From assembly GCA_964554125.1 (NCBI GenBank), contig CAZKNG010000006.1, forward strand, positions 1-58,366: a DNA stretch of 58,366 bases, read 5' to 3'. This DNA comes from JAGHBT01 sp035311885. GTDB lineage: Bacteria > Krumholzibacteriota > Krumholzibacteriia > Krumholzibacteriales > WJIX01. The notes under the pieces were generated by a model that saw only the letters and a program-made list of their open reading frames with translations, was not told the origin of the DNA and did not search any database. A program made the translations under genes and the position numbers. This document shows, piece after piece, positions 35,690 through 43,878 of this stretch; the first letter of the stretch is position 1, and the number at the start of each line of letters is the position of its first letter.

Positions 35690-35777
35690 ATTTCCCGTTC
35701 CTTTCATTTGAGTTTAGGCTGAATTCCGCCTGTTACCTCTGCTTTTATCAGACATTTTCAAGTTTGTGCTCAGCAGT

Positions 35778-36674
35778 TTAACCCCAGGATATAACCGAAC
35801 CGGAGTCGGCCGTATTGTATCCTCCCATATCCGACACTTCTTTTCTGAAATCCGAAGATCTTACAACTTCAAGACATTTCTGAGTAGGTTCGCTGTAGAA
35901 ATTTCTCCTTGAAACTGCGATGTCGAAACTCTCTTCAGTTAGGTGAATAAAATCGAGACCGGCCGCGATAGCGGCGGACTTAACTCCTATACCCGTATGA
36001 GTCCTTCCCGTTCGTACTGCCTGAGCGACTTCGGTGTGAGTGGCTACATCGCCTTCCGAAAGGTCGATGTCGTTTGTATCCAGTCCTGCTTTTGCGGCGA
36101 GGTGTTCAAAGAGGAGTCTCGTGCCTGATCCTTTTTGCCTGTTTATGAATTTCAAACCCTTTTTATTCAGGTCTTTGATCCCGGAGATACCCATCGGATT
36201 TCCTTTTGCCACGATTAATCCCTGGCTCCTGAGAGCGAAATGAACAACAACCGGTTTTAATCCTGGAGTATGTTTCTCAAGCCATGGAAGGTTGTAGTTG
36301 TTAGTCTCAGGGTCAAGGATATGTATACCGGCCATGTCAGTTGAGCCTTCCCGTAACAGCTCTAAACCCTTTGTACTTCCTACGCTTCCCATTAGCATTG
36401 TAACGTCGTTGTACAATCTGTTTACTTCTGACACTAGAAGGTCTATCGCCGGATCGTGGCTTCCGGTGATAGTGATTTTACCTTTATTTCTTCCAGTGGT
36501 ATTGTCAATTATGCTGTCCTCGATCCATCTGTTAATAGAATCCCTGGGGAAAATATATTTGCCCGTCACCTTTGTAAAAGGGATTGCTCTGCGTTTTACC
36601 AAAGCGTAGATCTTCTTTTCGTTCAAGTTTAGATACGCGGAAAGCTCTTTCGTTGTCATAAAATTTTTTGTCAT
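35778..36674 (-). CDS. Excisionase-type HTH regulator fused to PBP-like domain (HTH_17 + PBP_like)
   Basis: 298 residues. Residues 1-60 are a helix-turn-helix of the excisionase/HTH_17 type (MTTKELSAYLNLNEKKIYALVK, IPFTKVTGKYIFPRDSINRW). Residues 70-298 are a periplasmic-binding-protein-like domain without a signal peptide, with ITGSHDPAIDLLVSEVN, GSTDMAGIHIL, GIKDLNKKGLKFINRQKGSGTR and THTGIGVKSAAIAAGLDFI. This fusion is common next to molybdate/tungstate uptake genes, where the PBP part senses the oxyanion. It lies 88 bases upstream of the Moco-fold diheme gene on the same strand, and probably controls it. The ligand is inferred. Confidence 0.86.
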   Translation of the reverse strand: MTKNFMTTKELSAYLNLNEKKIYALVKRRAIPFTKVTGKYIFPRDSINRWIEDSIIDNTTGRNKGKITITGSHDPAIDLLVSEVNRLYNDVTMLMGSVGSTKGLELLREGSTDMAGIHILDPETNNYNLPWLEKHTPGLKPVVVHFALRSQGLIVAKGNPMGISGIKDLNKKGLKFINRQKGSGTRLLFEHLAAKAGLDTNDIDLSEGDVATHTEVAQAVRTGRTHTGIGVKSAAIAAGLDFIHLTEESFDIAVSRRNFYSEPTQKCLEVVRSSDFRKEVSDMGGYNTADSGSVISWG

Positions 36675-36773
36675 AGCGTTAATTCACGTTTAATAATAAA
36701 TCCAACTCCGGTTTAAAGCTGAATTATAAATTAAATAGATGCCATAATCAATATTAAATACTGACTTATTATT

Positions 36774-36793
36774 ACAAATAATAACAAATAATA
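36774..36793. repeat. Tandem 10-bp repeat, possible operator of the regulator
   Basis: ACAAATAATA occurs twice without a gap, and the TATTATT just before it makes an inverted match with AATAATA. It lies about 100 bases upstream of the HTH_17/PBP_like regulator's ATG, where an autoregulatory operator would be expected. Confidence 0.4.
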
Positions 36794-37155
36794 CTCTATA
36801 TACCAAGATATATTTCCCTAATTTGACTCGCCGGTTAAATTACCTTAGTTGACATTAAAATCCGAAGAACACAGACCTCCGAAAGATCGAAGTTCAACAC
36901 AAGGATCTTGTTTTACGAGATTTTTTATTGTGGTTTAAGCTCAATCAGCAGCTATTGGTTTTGCAACTTGAAAACTGGCGGTGAAGAAGTTACTTTTATT
37001 AAAATTGATAGCAGGTGGGGATTTTATCAAGGAATTCATAAAAATACAACTCGCTATTTTATAACTAACTATATTATATGTAGTTACAGTTGTTAATAGC
37101 TGGGATGCATCTCGCGCTGAGGGGTATAAGAGCCTTGCAGAAAACTAATATCCGA

Positions 37156-37184
37156 TTGACTTTTTTCTCTTTCTGTGTCATAAT
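37156..37184 (+). promoter_or_regulatory. Sigma-70-type promoter
   Basis: TTGACT (37156-37161), a 17-base spacer, and CATAAT (37179-37184) stand about 68 bases before the ATG of the WGALK-tagged protein. Both boxes match the consensus at five of six positions. Confidence 0.7.
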
Positions 37185-37251
37185 TAACAGTGTGTGAAGT
37201 ATATAATATTGCTTTCGTTAGTATGGTAAGTCGCATCAAAGGAGCATCAGC

Positions 37252-38238
37252 ATGCGGAAGCGGATTAAAACGGTATTTCTGATCTCAATATTCATTATCT
37301 TTTCGATAATTTATACGGCGCCGGGTTATGCCCAGTGTTATGGCTCGCTGAATCTACCTGCCGATTATTTCAAGTACGATTATCTAGTAAGACTCTGCGT
37401 TCACTTTGGTGATCTCTCCGATCTGCCGGGAGACGTTATATGCAGTAGAACCTTACAGGAGGGTGAATCACTAGTTGAAGTTCCGGTGTATTTTTTCAAC
37501 GCGCGTGATGGAATTATAGGGGTTCGTTTTGCCGTTGAGTCGTTTGACTCTATAGCTTCTTTTTCACCTCAGAACGGGTTCAGTATAATTCAAAGCTCTA
37601 AGGAAAGGGATCAAGCTGGATACTACCGCATGAATATCAAGGCTGAAAAAGGTGATCCCCTTTGCGGTCCGGCATTGATCGGGTATGCTTATATAGTCCG
37701 GTCTGAAGGTAGTGATCCGGTATGGGTAAATATAGAAGAGAATTCAACCTACGGCGGAATCTATGCCACTGACAGATACGGCAATGTCCACTATGCTTTT
37801 TCACCCAGGCACGGGGGTTACGTTGGAAGCGATTTTTTATATACCTGCCAGGAGCCAATATGTGAAGAGCCTAATTTACCGGTCCTGGATCTTGTTGCCG
37901 AGCCGGGATACGCTAACAGTGTGAAGTTAACCTGGACTGCCGGCGGCGGCGATCACACAATAATACGTTACTCTACAGACCATTTTCCCGAAGGCTACGC
38001 GGATGGATTATCTCTTGTCAATATCGAAAGCAGCCCGGGAGAGATAAAACAGGTCTCCCACGTTGATCCTCCAAGTGATATAGTTATTTATTATACCGCT
38101 TTTTCTGTCTCTTCCGTTTCAGGTGAAGTTATCAGAAATTCTTTTGTTGACTGCGGGGCTACAGATACTACTTTCTTCAGTAAACCGATTGCGACGGAGA
38201 CTACCAGCTGGGGAGCCCTTAAGAGTAAAATGAAATAA
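37252..38238 (+). CDS. Secreted protein with cohesin-like and FnIII-like parts and C-terminal WGALK tag
   Basis: 328 residues, ATG behind AAAGGAGC. A signal peptide (ISIFIIFSIIYTAPGYAQ) leads to residues ~35-200, a cysteine-containing beta domain (LVEVPVYFFNARDGIIGVRFAVE, then a Gly/Tyr-rich region GGYVGSDFLYTCQEP) that recalls cohesin-like dockerin partners. A fibronectin-like unit follows (VKLTWTAGGGDHTIIRYSTD). The last eleven residues are SWGALKSKMK preceded by T, nearly identical to the end of the protein at 43253-43875. I do not recognise the family. Cell-surface display is likely from the signal peptide and tag; the role is unknown. Confidence 0.78.
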   Translation: MRKRIKTVFLISIFIIFSIIYTAPGYAQCYGSLNLPADYFKYDYLVRLCVHFGDLSDLPGDVICSRTLQEGESLVEVPVYFFNARDGIIGVRFAVESFDSIASFSPQNGFSIIQSSKERDQAGYYRMNIKAEKGDPLCGPALIGYAYIVRSEGSDPVWVNIEENSTYGGIYATDRYGNVHYAFSPRHGGYVGSDFLYTCQEPICEEPNLPVLDLVAEPGYANSVKLTWTAGGGDHTIIRYSTDHFPEGYADGLSLVNIESSPGEIKQVSHVDPPSDIVIYYTAFSVSSVSGEVIRNSFVDCGATDTTFFSKPIATETTSWGALKSKMK

Positions 38239-38244
38239 TCTTAA

Positions 38245-38273
38245 AATTATTCCGCGCCGAATAATTCTTTTTT
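38245..38273 (+). terminator. Rho-independent terminator
   Basis: AATTATTC (38245-38252), loop CGCGCC, GAATAATT (38259-38266), then CTTTTTT. It lies 6 bases after the stop of the WGALK-tagged gene. A second 7-bp repeat (TTCCGCG/CGCGGAA) overlaps it. Confidence 0.75.
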
Positions 38274-38346
38274 CGCGGAAGCTTAGGCACCATTTTGTGC
38301 GGTCCGGGGTTTTCTCTTATAATATACAGGGGTTGGATATTCATCT

Positions 38347-39033
38347 TCAGGAGAATAGATTTTCCAATAATCTCTGAAGTTCCTCCAGTTCAGATACAAC
38401 AAGATCGCCATCATCAAGATTGAACCCTTTTGTCACTTTTGTCTCTACAGCTATTACCTGCATTCCGGCTTCGTGAGCGCTTGTTATCCCTTTTTGAGCG
38501 TCTTCGATAGCAAGACACTCGGACGGGGGCACTCCAAGTTCAGATGAAGCCTTTAAATATATTGCCGGATCCGGCTTTGTGGCAGAAACCATATCTTTTC
38601 CTATAACAGCCTTAAAATTATGATCTATTCCATTTGTTTCTATGATAGAAAGGATGTCATGCTGAAAAGATCCGGAGGCTATCGCGAGGGGAAAACCGTT
38701 CTCCTTTAAAATCGATATTATTCTTAACGCGGCTGGAAATATTTTAATCTTTCCACTTTTGCAGAATCGGGAATAAATTGGATTTTTTTTGCTTCTTATA
38801 TAATCCGGATCGAACTTGAGGTTGTGTTTTGCGATTTCTCTTTCAGCTCCGCCTCCCTTGAAAGTCCATTCCAGCCAGTATTCCGCCGGGTTTATATTGT
38901 GTCCTTCAGAGGCGAAGGCTTTTTTGTAAGCCTTCATGTGATACGGTTCGGAATCGACTATTATATTATCAAAATCGAAAACTACGGCGGATTTATTTTC
39001 GAGCAGCTTTTCTAAGATTCGTATCTTTTCCAA
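38347..39033 (-). CDS. HAD-superfamily phosphatase, beta-phosphoglucomutase-like
   Basis: 228 residues from TTG 39033, with AGGAACGG upstream. Motif I is VVFDFDNIIVDSEPYH, where the usual DxDGxxxDS has Asn in place of Gly. Motif II is LAIASGSFQHD, the catalytic Lys region is VSATKPDPAIY, and motif III is CLAIEDAQKGITSAHEAGM with the Mg-binding Glu/Asp. A helical cap lies between motifs I and II. It belongs to the subfamily IA of sugar-phosphate phosphatases and phosphomutases; substrate unknown. It is convergent with the preceding gene and divergent from the PP2C gene. Confidence 0.87.
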   Translation of the reverse strand: MEKIRILEKLLENKSAVVFDFDNIIVDSEPYHMKAYKKAFASEGHNINPAEYWLEWTFKGGGAEREIAKHNLKFDPDYIRSKKNPIYSRFCKSGKIKIFPAALRIISILKENGFPLAIASGSFQHDILSIIETNGIDHNFKAVIGKDMVSATKPDPAIYLKASSELGVPPSECLAIEDAQKGITSAHEAGMQVIAVETKVTKGFNLDDGDLVVSELEELQRLLENLFS

Positions 39034-39296
39034 TGTCCGTTCCTGTTATTAGATTAAAAGAATGTCGCAGTGTATTCAGGTAAACTATATAAGCCGCGGG
39101 GGGGCTTTTTCCCTTCATTCGCCAGTAGTCTTACCATATTGTATTGACCTGAATGATCTATAATGTTAATCCTGTTGTTGAGAATAATAGTTTTGAGGTT
39201 AAGAAGCAAGGGATCTCATTTAACGCCGGATGATAAGTATAGCTTGATTGTGCTCGCAATCGATATAACAGGGATATCAGCGGGAGTTTGGTTGTA

Positions 39297-40058
39297 ATGA
39301 AAACCTTCATTAAAAGAGGAAGAAGTTATATTCTGGCGGCGGCGACAGACAGAGGCAGGGTCAAAGAGGAAAATGAAGACTACTTCGGAATCTTTCAACC
39401 GGAAACGGAAGAATTAATAAGCAAAAGGGGAATTCTCGTTGTTTTAGCCGACGGAATGGGAGGTTTGTTCAGGGGGGGAAGAGCAAGCCGCGCGATGGTT
39501 GATACTATGGGGGAGGTCTATTTTTCAGATACAGAACCAGATGAAATAGAGAGTCTCAACGCTGCCTTTAAGGCGGGAAACAGAAGAGTTTTCGAGGAGG
39601 TGGGGGATGGAATAGAAATCAAAGCGGGGACAACTTGTACCTCCGCTGTCCTCCTGGAGGATTCTATAAATATCGCGCATGTCGGAGACTCAAGAGCTTA
39701 CCTGATAGATAAGGATAGAATAAGACAGATTACAGAGGATCACAGCTATATTTCTACCGCAGGTAATTCAGTCGGTTCGAGAGATGCAGGTCCTGATTCT
39801 TCAAGAAGAAGGGTTATGACCAGATCGGTGGGTGTAAAGAAAGAAGTGGAGATAGATCTTCTTAAAGATATCTCCTGCGGGAGAGGTGATATTCTTATTC
39901 TTTGTTCTGACGGATTGTTTTCAGAGATTACTGATGGAGAAATAGCCTCTGTTGTCCGTTCTAATAAACCGCAGAAAGCCTGTTCCAAACTGGTAAAGCT
40001 CGCGCTCAAGGCAGGCGGTAATGATAATATTACCATTGTAATTGCTGAGAAACTCTGA
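39297..40058 (+). CDS. PP2C-family protein serine/threonine phosphatase
   Basis: About 253 residues from ATG 39297 with GGGAG upstream. All PP2C metal and phosphate motifs are present: TDRGRVKEENEDYFGIF, VLADGMGGLFRGGRAS, TTCTSAVLLEDSINIAHVGDSRAYLI, ITEDHSY, LILCSDGLFSEITDGEI and GGNDNITIVI. It dephosphorylates phosphoserine/threonine with two Mn/Mg ions. No kinase is adjacent. No membrane segment, so cytosolic. Bacterial relatives oppose Hanks kinases or regulate stress responses; targets are not deducible. Confidence 0.92.
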   Translation: MKTFIKRGRSYILAAATDRGRVKEENEDYFGIFQPETEELISKRGILVVLADGMGGLFRGGRASRAMVDTMGEVYFSDTEPDEIESLNAAFKAGNRRVFEEVGDGIEIKAGTTCTSAVLLEDSINIAHVGDSRAYLIDKDRIRQITEDHSYISTAGNSVGSRDAGPDSSRRRVMTRSVGVKKEVEIDLLKDISCGRGDILILCSDGLFSEITDGEIASVVRSNKPQKACSKLVKLALKAGGNDNITIVIAEKL

Positions 40059-40179
40059 AAAAATGATTTTTTTCCGGAAGAAAAGGGCGCTATTTTTATC
40101 TTATCATCCGTAATTCCGGGTGCTTCTATAGGCTAACTCAAGTTATTTTAGCAAGTTGTAATTTTTTTTATTTTCTTTG

Positions 40180-40232
40180 TTGACTCCACAATATCTGGGG
40201 TGTAATGTACCTATTGCCACAATATGTTGCGC
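40180..40232 (+). promoter_or_regulatory. Promoter region with two tandem NrdR-box-like sites
   Basis: A -35-like TTGACT (40180-40185) is directly followed by CCACAATATCTGGGGT (40186-40201); 31 bases on, CCACAATATGTTGCGC (40217-40232) repeats it. Each matches the NrdR-box consensus acaCwAtATaTwGtgt at 12 of 16 positions. Paired boxes about 31 bases apart, three helical turns, are the normal NrdR arrangement. NrdR represses ribonucleotide reductase genes when dATP is abundant. Confidence 0.7.
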
Positions 40233-40290
40233 AGCTGAGACTAATTAAATATATATAATTTGGATGAGCTACTGTAATTTGGAGGTCAGA

Positions 40291-42579
40291 ATGTCGAAAA
40301 AACGGAAAGAACCCCGTATTGGTGAAAACGCGCTGCGTGTTTTAAAGAAGCGGTATTTTCAAAAAGATGTTGACGGCGGGTTGAAAGAAGACCCTCGAGG
40401 GATGTTTGAACGTGTAGCGTCTAATATTGCCTCAGCTGAAGATAAGTATAAAGGCGGTGACGGCCCCGAAAAGTGGAAAGATGAATTCTATGATATTATG
40501 GCATCGCTGGATTTTCTGCCCAATTCACCGACACTGATGAACGCCGGCGCGAAGCTGCAGCAGCTTTCCGCATGCTTTGTTTTACCAATAGATGATTCCA
40601 TGCAGAGTATATTTGAAACAATAAAACAAACGGCGCTTATTCATAAGAGCGGCGGGGGCACCGGATTTTCTTTTTCTAGAATACGACCTAAGAATGATGT
40701 GGTAAATTCGACGAAGGGTGTTTCGAGCGGCCCGATATCCTTTATGAATGTTTTTGACGCTGCTACGGAAACTGTAAAACAGGGCGGGACGAGGCGGGGC
40801 GCGAATATGGCTATTCTCAGAGTTGATCATCCCGATATAGTAGATTTTATAACGGCTAAAAAGAACAACAGGAGATTAAACAACTTTAATATTTCCGTGG
40901 GCGCAACGGAGCGTTTTATGGACGCGGTTGAAGAGGATCTTAATTATGACCTTATAAATCCTCATACAGGAGATGTTGTAGACAGCATACCCGCGCGAAG
41001 TGTATTTAAGATGATAGTGGAACTTGCGTGGAAAAACGGTGAACCCGGGATAGTCTTCCTTGACAGGATAAACGCGGACAATCCTACGCCCCATGTGGGG
41101 GATATAGAAAGCACTAATCCCTGCGGGGAGCAGCCCCTTTTACCGCATGAATCATGTAATCTGGGATCGATAAATCTATCTAATATGGTAAAGAACGTGG
41201 AAGGAAAGACGCGGATAGATTTTGACAAACTTGGAGAGGTGACCGAGAAAGCTGTTCGTTTCCTCGATAACGTTATTGACGTGAACCGTTATCCCTTGAA
41301 GGTCATTGGTGATATGACTTTGAGTAACAGAAAGATCGGTCTTGGAGTAATGGGATTCGCCGATATGCTTATTGCTCTCGGCATACCGTACAACTCTGAA
41401 GAAGCTCTGGAGGTTGCCGAGGAAGTTATGGGATTCATACAGCGCGAGGGGCGTAAGGCGAGCATGAAACTTGCCGGAGAACGGGGCGCGTTTCCTAATT
41501 TCAAGGGAAGCATTTATGACAGGTCCGATTCGGGGAGTGGAAAAGACAGCAAAAGCAAGCGAGGACCGATCCGCAACGCTACGGTTACTACGATAGCTCC
41601 GACCGGCACCCTTAGTATTATAGCTGGTTGTTCAAGCGGTGTTGAACCTGTCTTTGCCATAGCCTATATACGGAATGTAATGGATGACGATGAACTGATC
41701 GAAGTAAACCCGATGTTTGAGGAGATAGCCAAGAGAGAGGGTTTCTACAGTGAAGACCTTATGAAAAAGATCGCGAGGCAGGGTTCTATTCAGAACATTG
41801 ACGGTATTCCGCAGGAATGGAAGAGGATATTCGTTACAGCTCACGATATCAGTCCTGAATGGCATATTCGGATTCAATCGGCATTTCAGAAATACACCGA
41901 TAACGCGGTATCAAAGACTGTTAATTTTCCCAAAACAGCTGAAACTCAAGATGTTGAAAAGGTGTACCGCAAGGCATATGAACTGGGTTGCAAAGGAGTT
42001 ACTATATACAGGGACGGAAGCCGGGAAGAACAGGTTCTCAATATCGGTTCTGTTAACAGGGCCCGGGAAGAGCAGGAAAATGAGGATAATACAGATAAAA
42101 GCGATCTTCTCACACCGAGGCCCAGGCCCGCGGTTACTACGGGCAGCACATGGAAGATGACAACCGGTTGCGGTAATCTTTATGTGACGATTAACCACGA
42201 TGAGCATGGACCTTTCGAACTGTTCTCCCAGATGGGAAAAGCGGGTGGATGCTCAGCTTCACAGTCAGAGGCTATAAGCCGTCTTATTTCTCTGTCACTC
42301 AGAGCAGGTATAGATCCCAAGGAGATAGCCAAGCAGCTTCGGGGAATTCGTTGTCCCAATCCGGGCTGGGAAGAGGGTGGTATGAATCTATCCTGCAGTG
42401 ACGCTATAGCTAAGGCTCTTGAACGGTATATTCAGGAGAATGAGACACCAGTGGAAAATGAGGCAAAGAGGGGTTCATCGATGATATCTGCCGGATCCTG
42501 CCCCGAGTGCGGGGGAGTGATGGAGCGTGAAAGCGGCTGCGCGGTATGCCGCGAGTGCGGATATTCAAAATGCGGCTGA
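40291..42579 (+). CDS. nrdJ: Adenosylcobalamin-dependent (class II) ribonucleoside-diphosphate/triphosphate reductase
   Basis: Start ATG 40291 behind GGAGGTCAG; the frame opens nine codons earlier without such a site. 762 residues. LPNSPTLMNAG and QLSACFVLPIDDSM hold a redox cysteine. GGGTGFSFSRIRPKNDVV and STNPCGEQPLLPHESCNLGSINLS carry the thiyl-radical Cys-Asn/Glu site, and TIAPTGTLSIIAGCSSGVEP is the specificity segment. The C-terminal tail has a Zn-ribbon, CPECGG and CRECGYSKCG. It makes deoxynucleotides using B12, with or without oxygen. No R2 subunit gene is near, fitting class II. NrdR-like sites lie upstream; no cobalamin riboswitch is seen. Confidence 0.96.
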   Translation: MSKKRKEPRIGENALRVLKKRYFQKDVDGGLKEDPRGMFERVASNIASAEDKYKGGDGPEKWKDEFYDIMASLDFLPNSPTLMNAGAKLQQLSACFVLPIDDSMQSIFETIKQTALIHKSGGGTGFSFSRIRPKNDVVNSTKGVSSGPISFMNVFDAATETVKQGGTRRGANMAILRVDHPDIVDFITAKKNNRRLNNFNISVGATERFMDAVEEDLNYDLINPHTGDVVDSIPARSVFKMIVELAWKNGEPGIVFLDRINADNPTPHVGDIESTNPCGEQPLLPHESCNLGSINLSNMVKNVEGKTRIDFDKLGEVTEKAVRFLDNVIDVNRYPLKVIGDMTLSNRKIGLGVMGFADMLIALGIPYNSEEALEVAEEVMGFIQREGRKASMKLAGERGAFPNFKGSIYDRSDSGSGKDSKSKRGPIRNATVTTIAPTGTLSIIAGCSSGVEPVFAIAYIRNVMDDDELIEVNPMFEEIAKREGFYSEDLMKKIARQGSIQNIDGIPQEWKRIFVTAHDISPEWHIRIQSAFQKYTDNAVSKTVNFPKTAETQDVEKVYRKAYELGCKGVTIYRDGSREEQVLNIGSVNRAREEQENEDNTDKSDLLTPRPRPAVTTGSTWKMTTGCGNLYVTINHDEHGPFELFSQMGKAGGCSASQSEAISRLISLSLRAGIDPKEIAKQLRGIRCPNPGWEEGGMNLSCSDAIAKALERYIQENETPVENEAKRGSSMISAGSCPECGGVMERESGCAVCRECGYSKCG

Positions 42580-42616
42580 CACATAGAAATAAAAATATAC
42601 GCGAGGTGGATTTGTA

Positions 42617-43144
42617 ATGATAAATGGAAAGAAACAGTTTGATGATTCGTTTATTCTGGCTCCTGTGCCTGTGGTGCTGGTTGCCTCCAGGCATGAAGAG
42701 CTCGGAGACAATCTTATTACTATAGCCTGGTGCGGCGTTGGATGTTCCGACCCCCAGATCATAAATATCTCGATAAGACCCGGCAGATATTCCCACCGGA
42801 TGATAAAAGAGAGTGGCAGCTTTACGGTTAATATACCGGATTATTCACTGCTTGATGAAGTTAAGATATGCGGTGCCGTTTCAGGCAGAGACTGTAATAA
42901 ATTTGAAAGAGCAGGGCTTACTCCACTTCAATCAGAAAAGATAGGGGCTCCTCTTGTTGCGGAATGTCCTTTGAATATCGAGTGTGTGCTTCTTGAGGTA
43001 AAACCGCTTGGTGTACATGACCTCTTTATCGGCAAGGTCGTGCGTAAACACGCTGACAGCGGGATCCTTACCGACGGGGGAAAGATTGATATGGACGGAG
43101 TTGAACTGATAAGCTATGTGAACGGAAAATACAGGGTTGTATGA
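42617..43144 (+). CDS. Flavin reductase-like (FMN-binding split-barrel) protein
   Basis: 175 residues behind GAGGTGG. The split-barrel pattern LAPVPVVLVASRHEELGDNLITIAWCG, then IINISIRPGRYSHRMIKESG with the flavin-contact residues, SFTVNIPDYSL, and a C-terminal HDLFIGKVVRKHADSGIL. Family members are NAD(P)H:flavin oxidoreductases or flavoproteins linked to redox partners. The substrate is not assigned. It ends 8 bases before the scaffold gap and follows nrdJ by 37 bases, so co-transcription with nrdJ is possible. Confidence 0.87.
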   Translation: MINGKKQFDDSFILAPVPVVLVASRHEELGDNLITIAWCGVGCSDPQIINISIRPGRYSHRMIKESGSFTVNIPDYSLLDEVKICGAVSGRDCNKFERAGLTPLQSEKIGAPLVAECPLNIECVLLEVKPLGVHDLFIGKVVRKHADSGILTDGGKIDMDGVELISYVNGKYRVV

Positions 43145-43152
43145 GGTTATGG

Positions 43153-43252
43153 NNNNNNNNNNNNNNNNNNNNNNNNNNNNNNNNNNNNNNNNNNNNNNNN
43201 NNNNNNNNNNNNNNNNNNNNNNNNNNNNNNNNNNNNNNNNNNNNNNNNNNNN
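43153..43252. other. Scaffold gap of exactly 100 N
   Basis: A run of 100 N joins two contigs; the round number suggests a placeholder, so the true length is unknown. It hides the 5' part of the following gene and perhaps more. Confidence 0.99.
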
Positions 43253-43875
43253 GAGCTTTGATTGCCGATCCATGCCTTGTGGTTTATCCGGATATCAGTT
43301 GTATTTACTATTACGACTTGAGTGAATATTATACGGTTGGTCCCGGAGACTCACTCTACGATTCCGAGTATGACCGCGGCGGGGAAGTTTTGCTCGAAGC
43401 TGGAAGTGGCGAGATCGATCTGAGCATTTACCAGGCGCCGGGTCTATCCGGTTTTGAACAGTCGGACGGAGAGAACGAGGGGTTCGTTTTTTCGAACACG
43501 GAGTTTACTCTCTATCTTGACGGTTTTTCCAATGAGCCTACGACCTATGAGAATATCCTCGTTAAGTTCGACGATATTATGCCGGAAGGATGTTCTCCAC
43601 TGATTACGGTTGACGGACAGGTCCTGGCTGGCGATGTATACAATGCCGGTGATCTCGTTGTTTCCACGCCGACAGAAGAGGGGAATAACTATTCTGATAC
43701 AATAGCCCTTGATATAAGCTGGTCTGGATGTATCGGGATTCACATCTGGGCGTTTTCAGATGAGGATTACAACGGCATCAGAGATGGCGGGGAGTGCTTC
43801 ACCGCCTTTTCTCACGATGTGCAGATACCCACTGAAAAATCTACCTGGGGTGCTTTGAAGGCGGGCTACAAATAG
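43253..43875 (+). CDS. Secreted protein with C-terminal WGALK tag, 5' part lost in the gap
   Basis: About 207 codons remain; the frame is open to the gap, so the start and any signal peptide are missing. The product is acidic and beta-rich (VYPDISCIYYYDLSEYYTVGP, EFTLYLDGFSNEPTTYENI), with a D/N-rich DEDYNGIRDGGECF near the end. The tail is STWGALKAGYK, matching the tag of the protein at 37252-38238. The body is not recognised and shares no clear similarity with that protein. The next gene starts 3 bases after the stop. Confidence 0.75.
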
Positions 43876-43878
43876 GGA

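Larger units (their letters stand above)
36675..37251. other. Divergent AT-rich intergenic region
   Basis: 577 bases between the regulator and the secreted-protein gene. It contains the tandem repeat at 36774-36793 and the promoter at 37156-37184. The 62-codon open frame at 36908 has no ribosome site and no recognisable product. No RNA gene is visible. Confidence 0.5.

Noticed and set aside
36908..37096. 62-codon open frame before the WGALK gene
   Set aside because: No ribosome site, aromatic-rich random-looking translation, AT-rich region.
39090..39115. GCC/GGC hairpin followed by five T on the plus strand
   Set aside because: No plus-strand gene ends upstream of it, and the stem is only five pairs.
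40059..40290. Cobalamin riboswitch upstream of nrdJ
   Set aside because: No B12-box or stem pattern could be found in the ~230-base leader.
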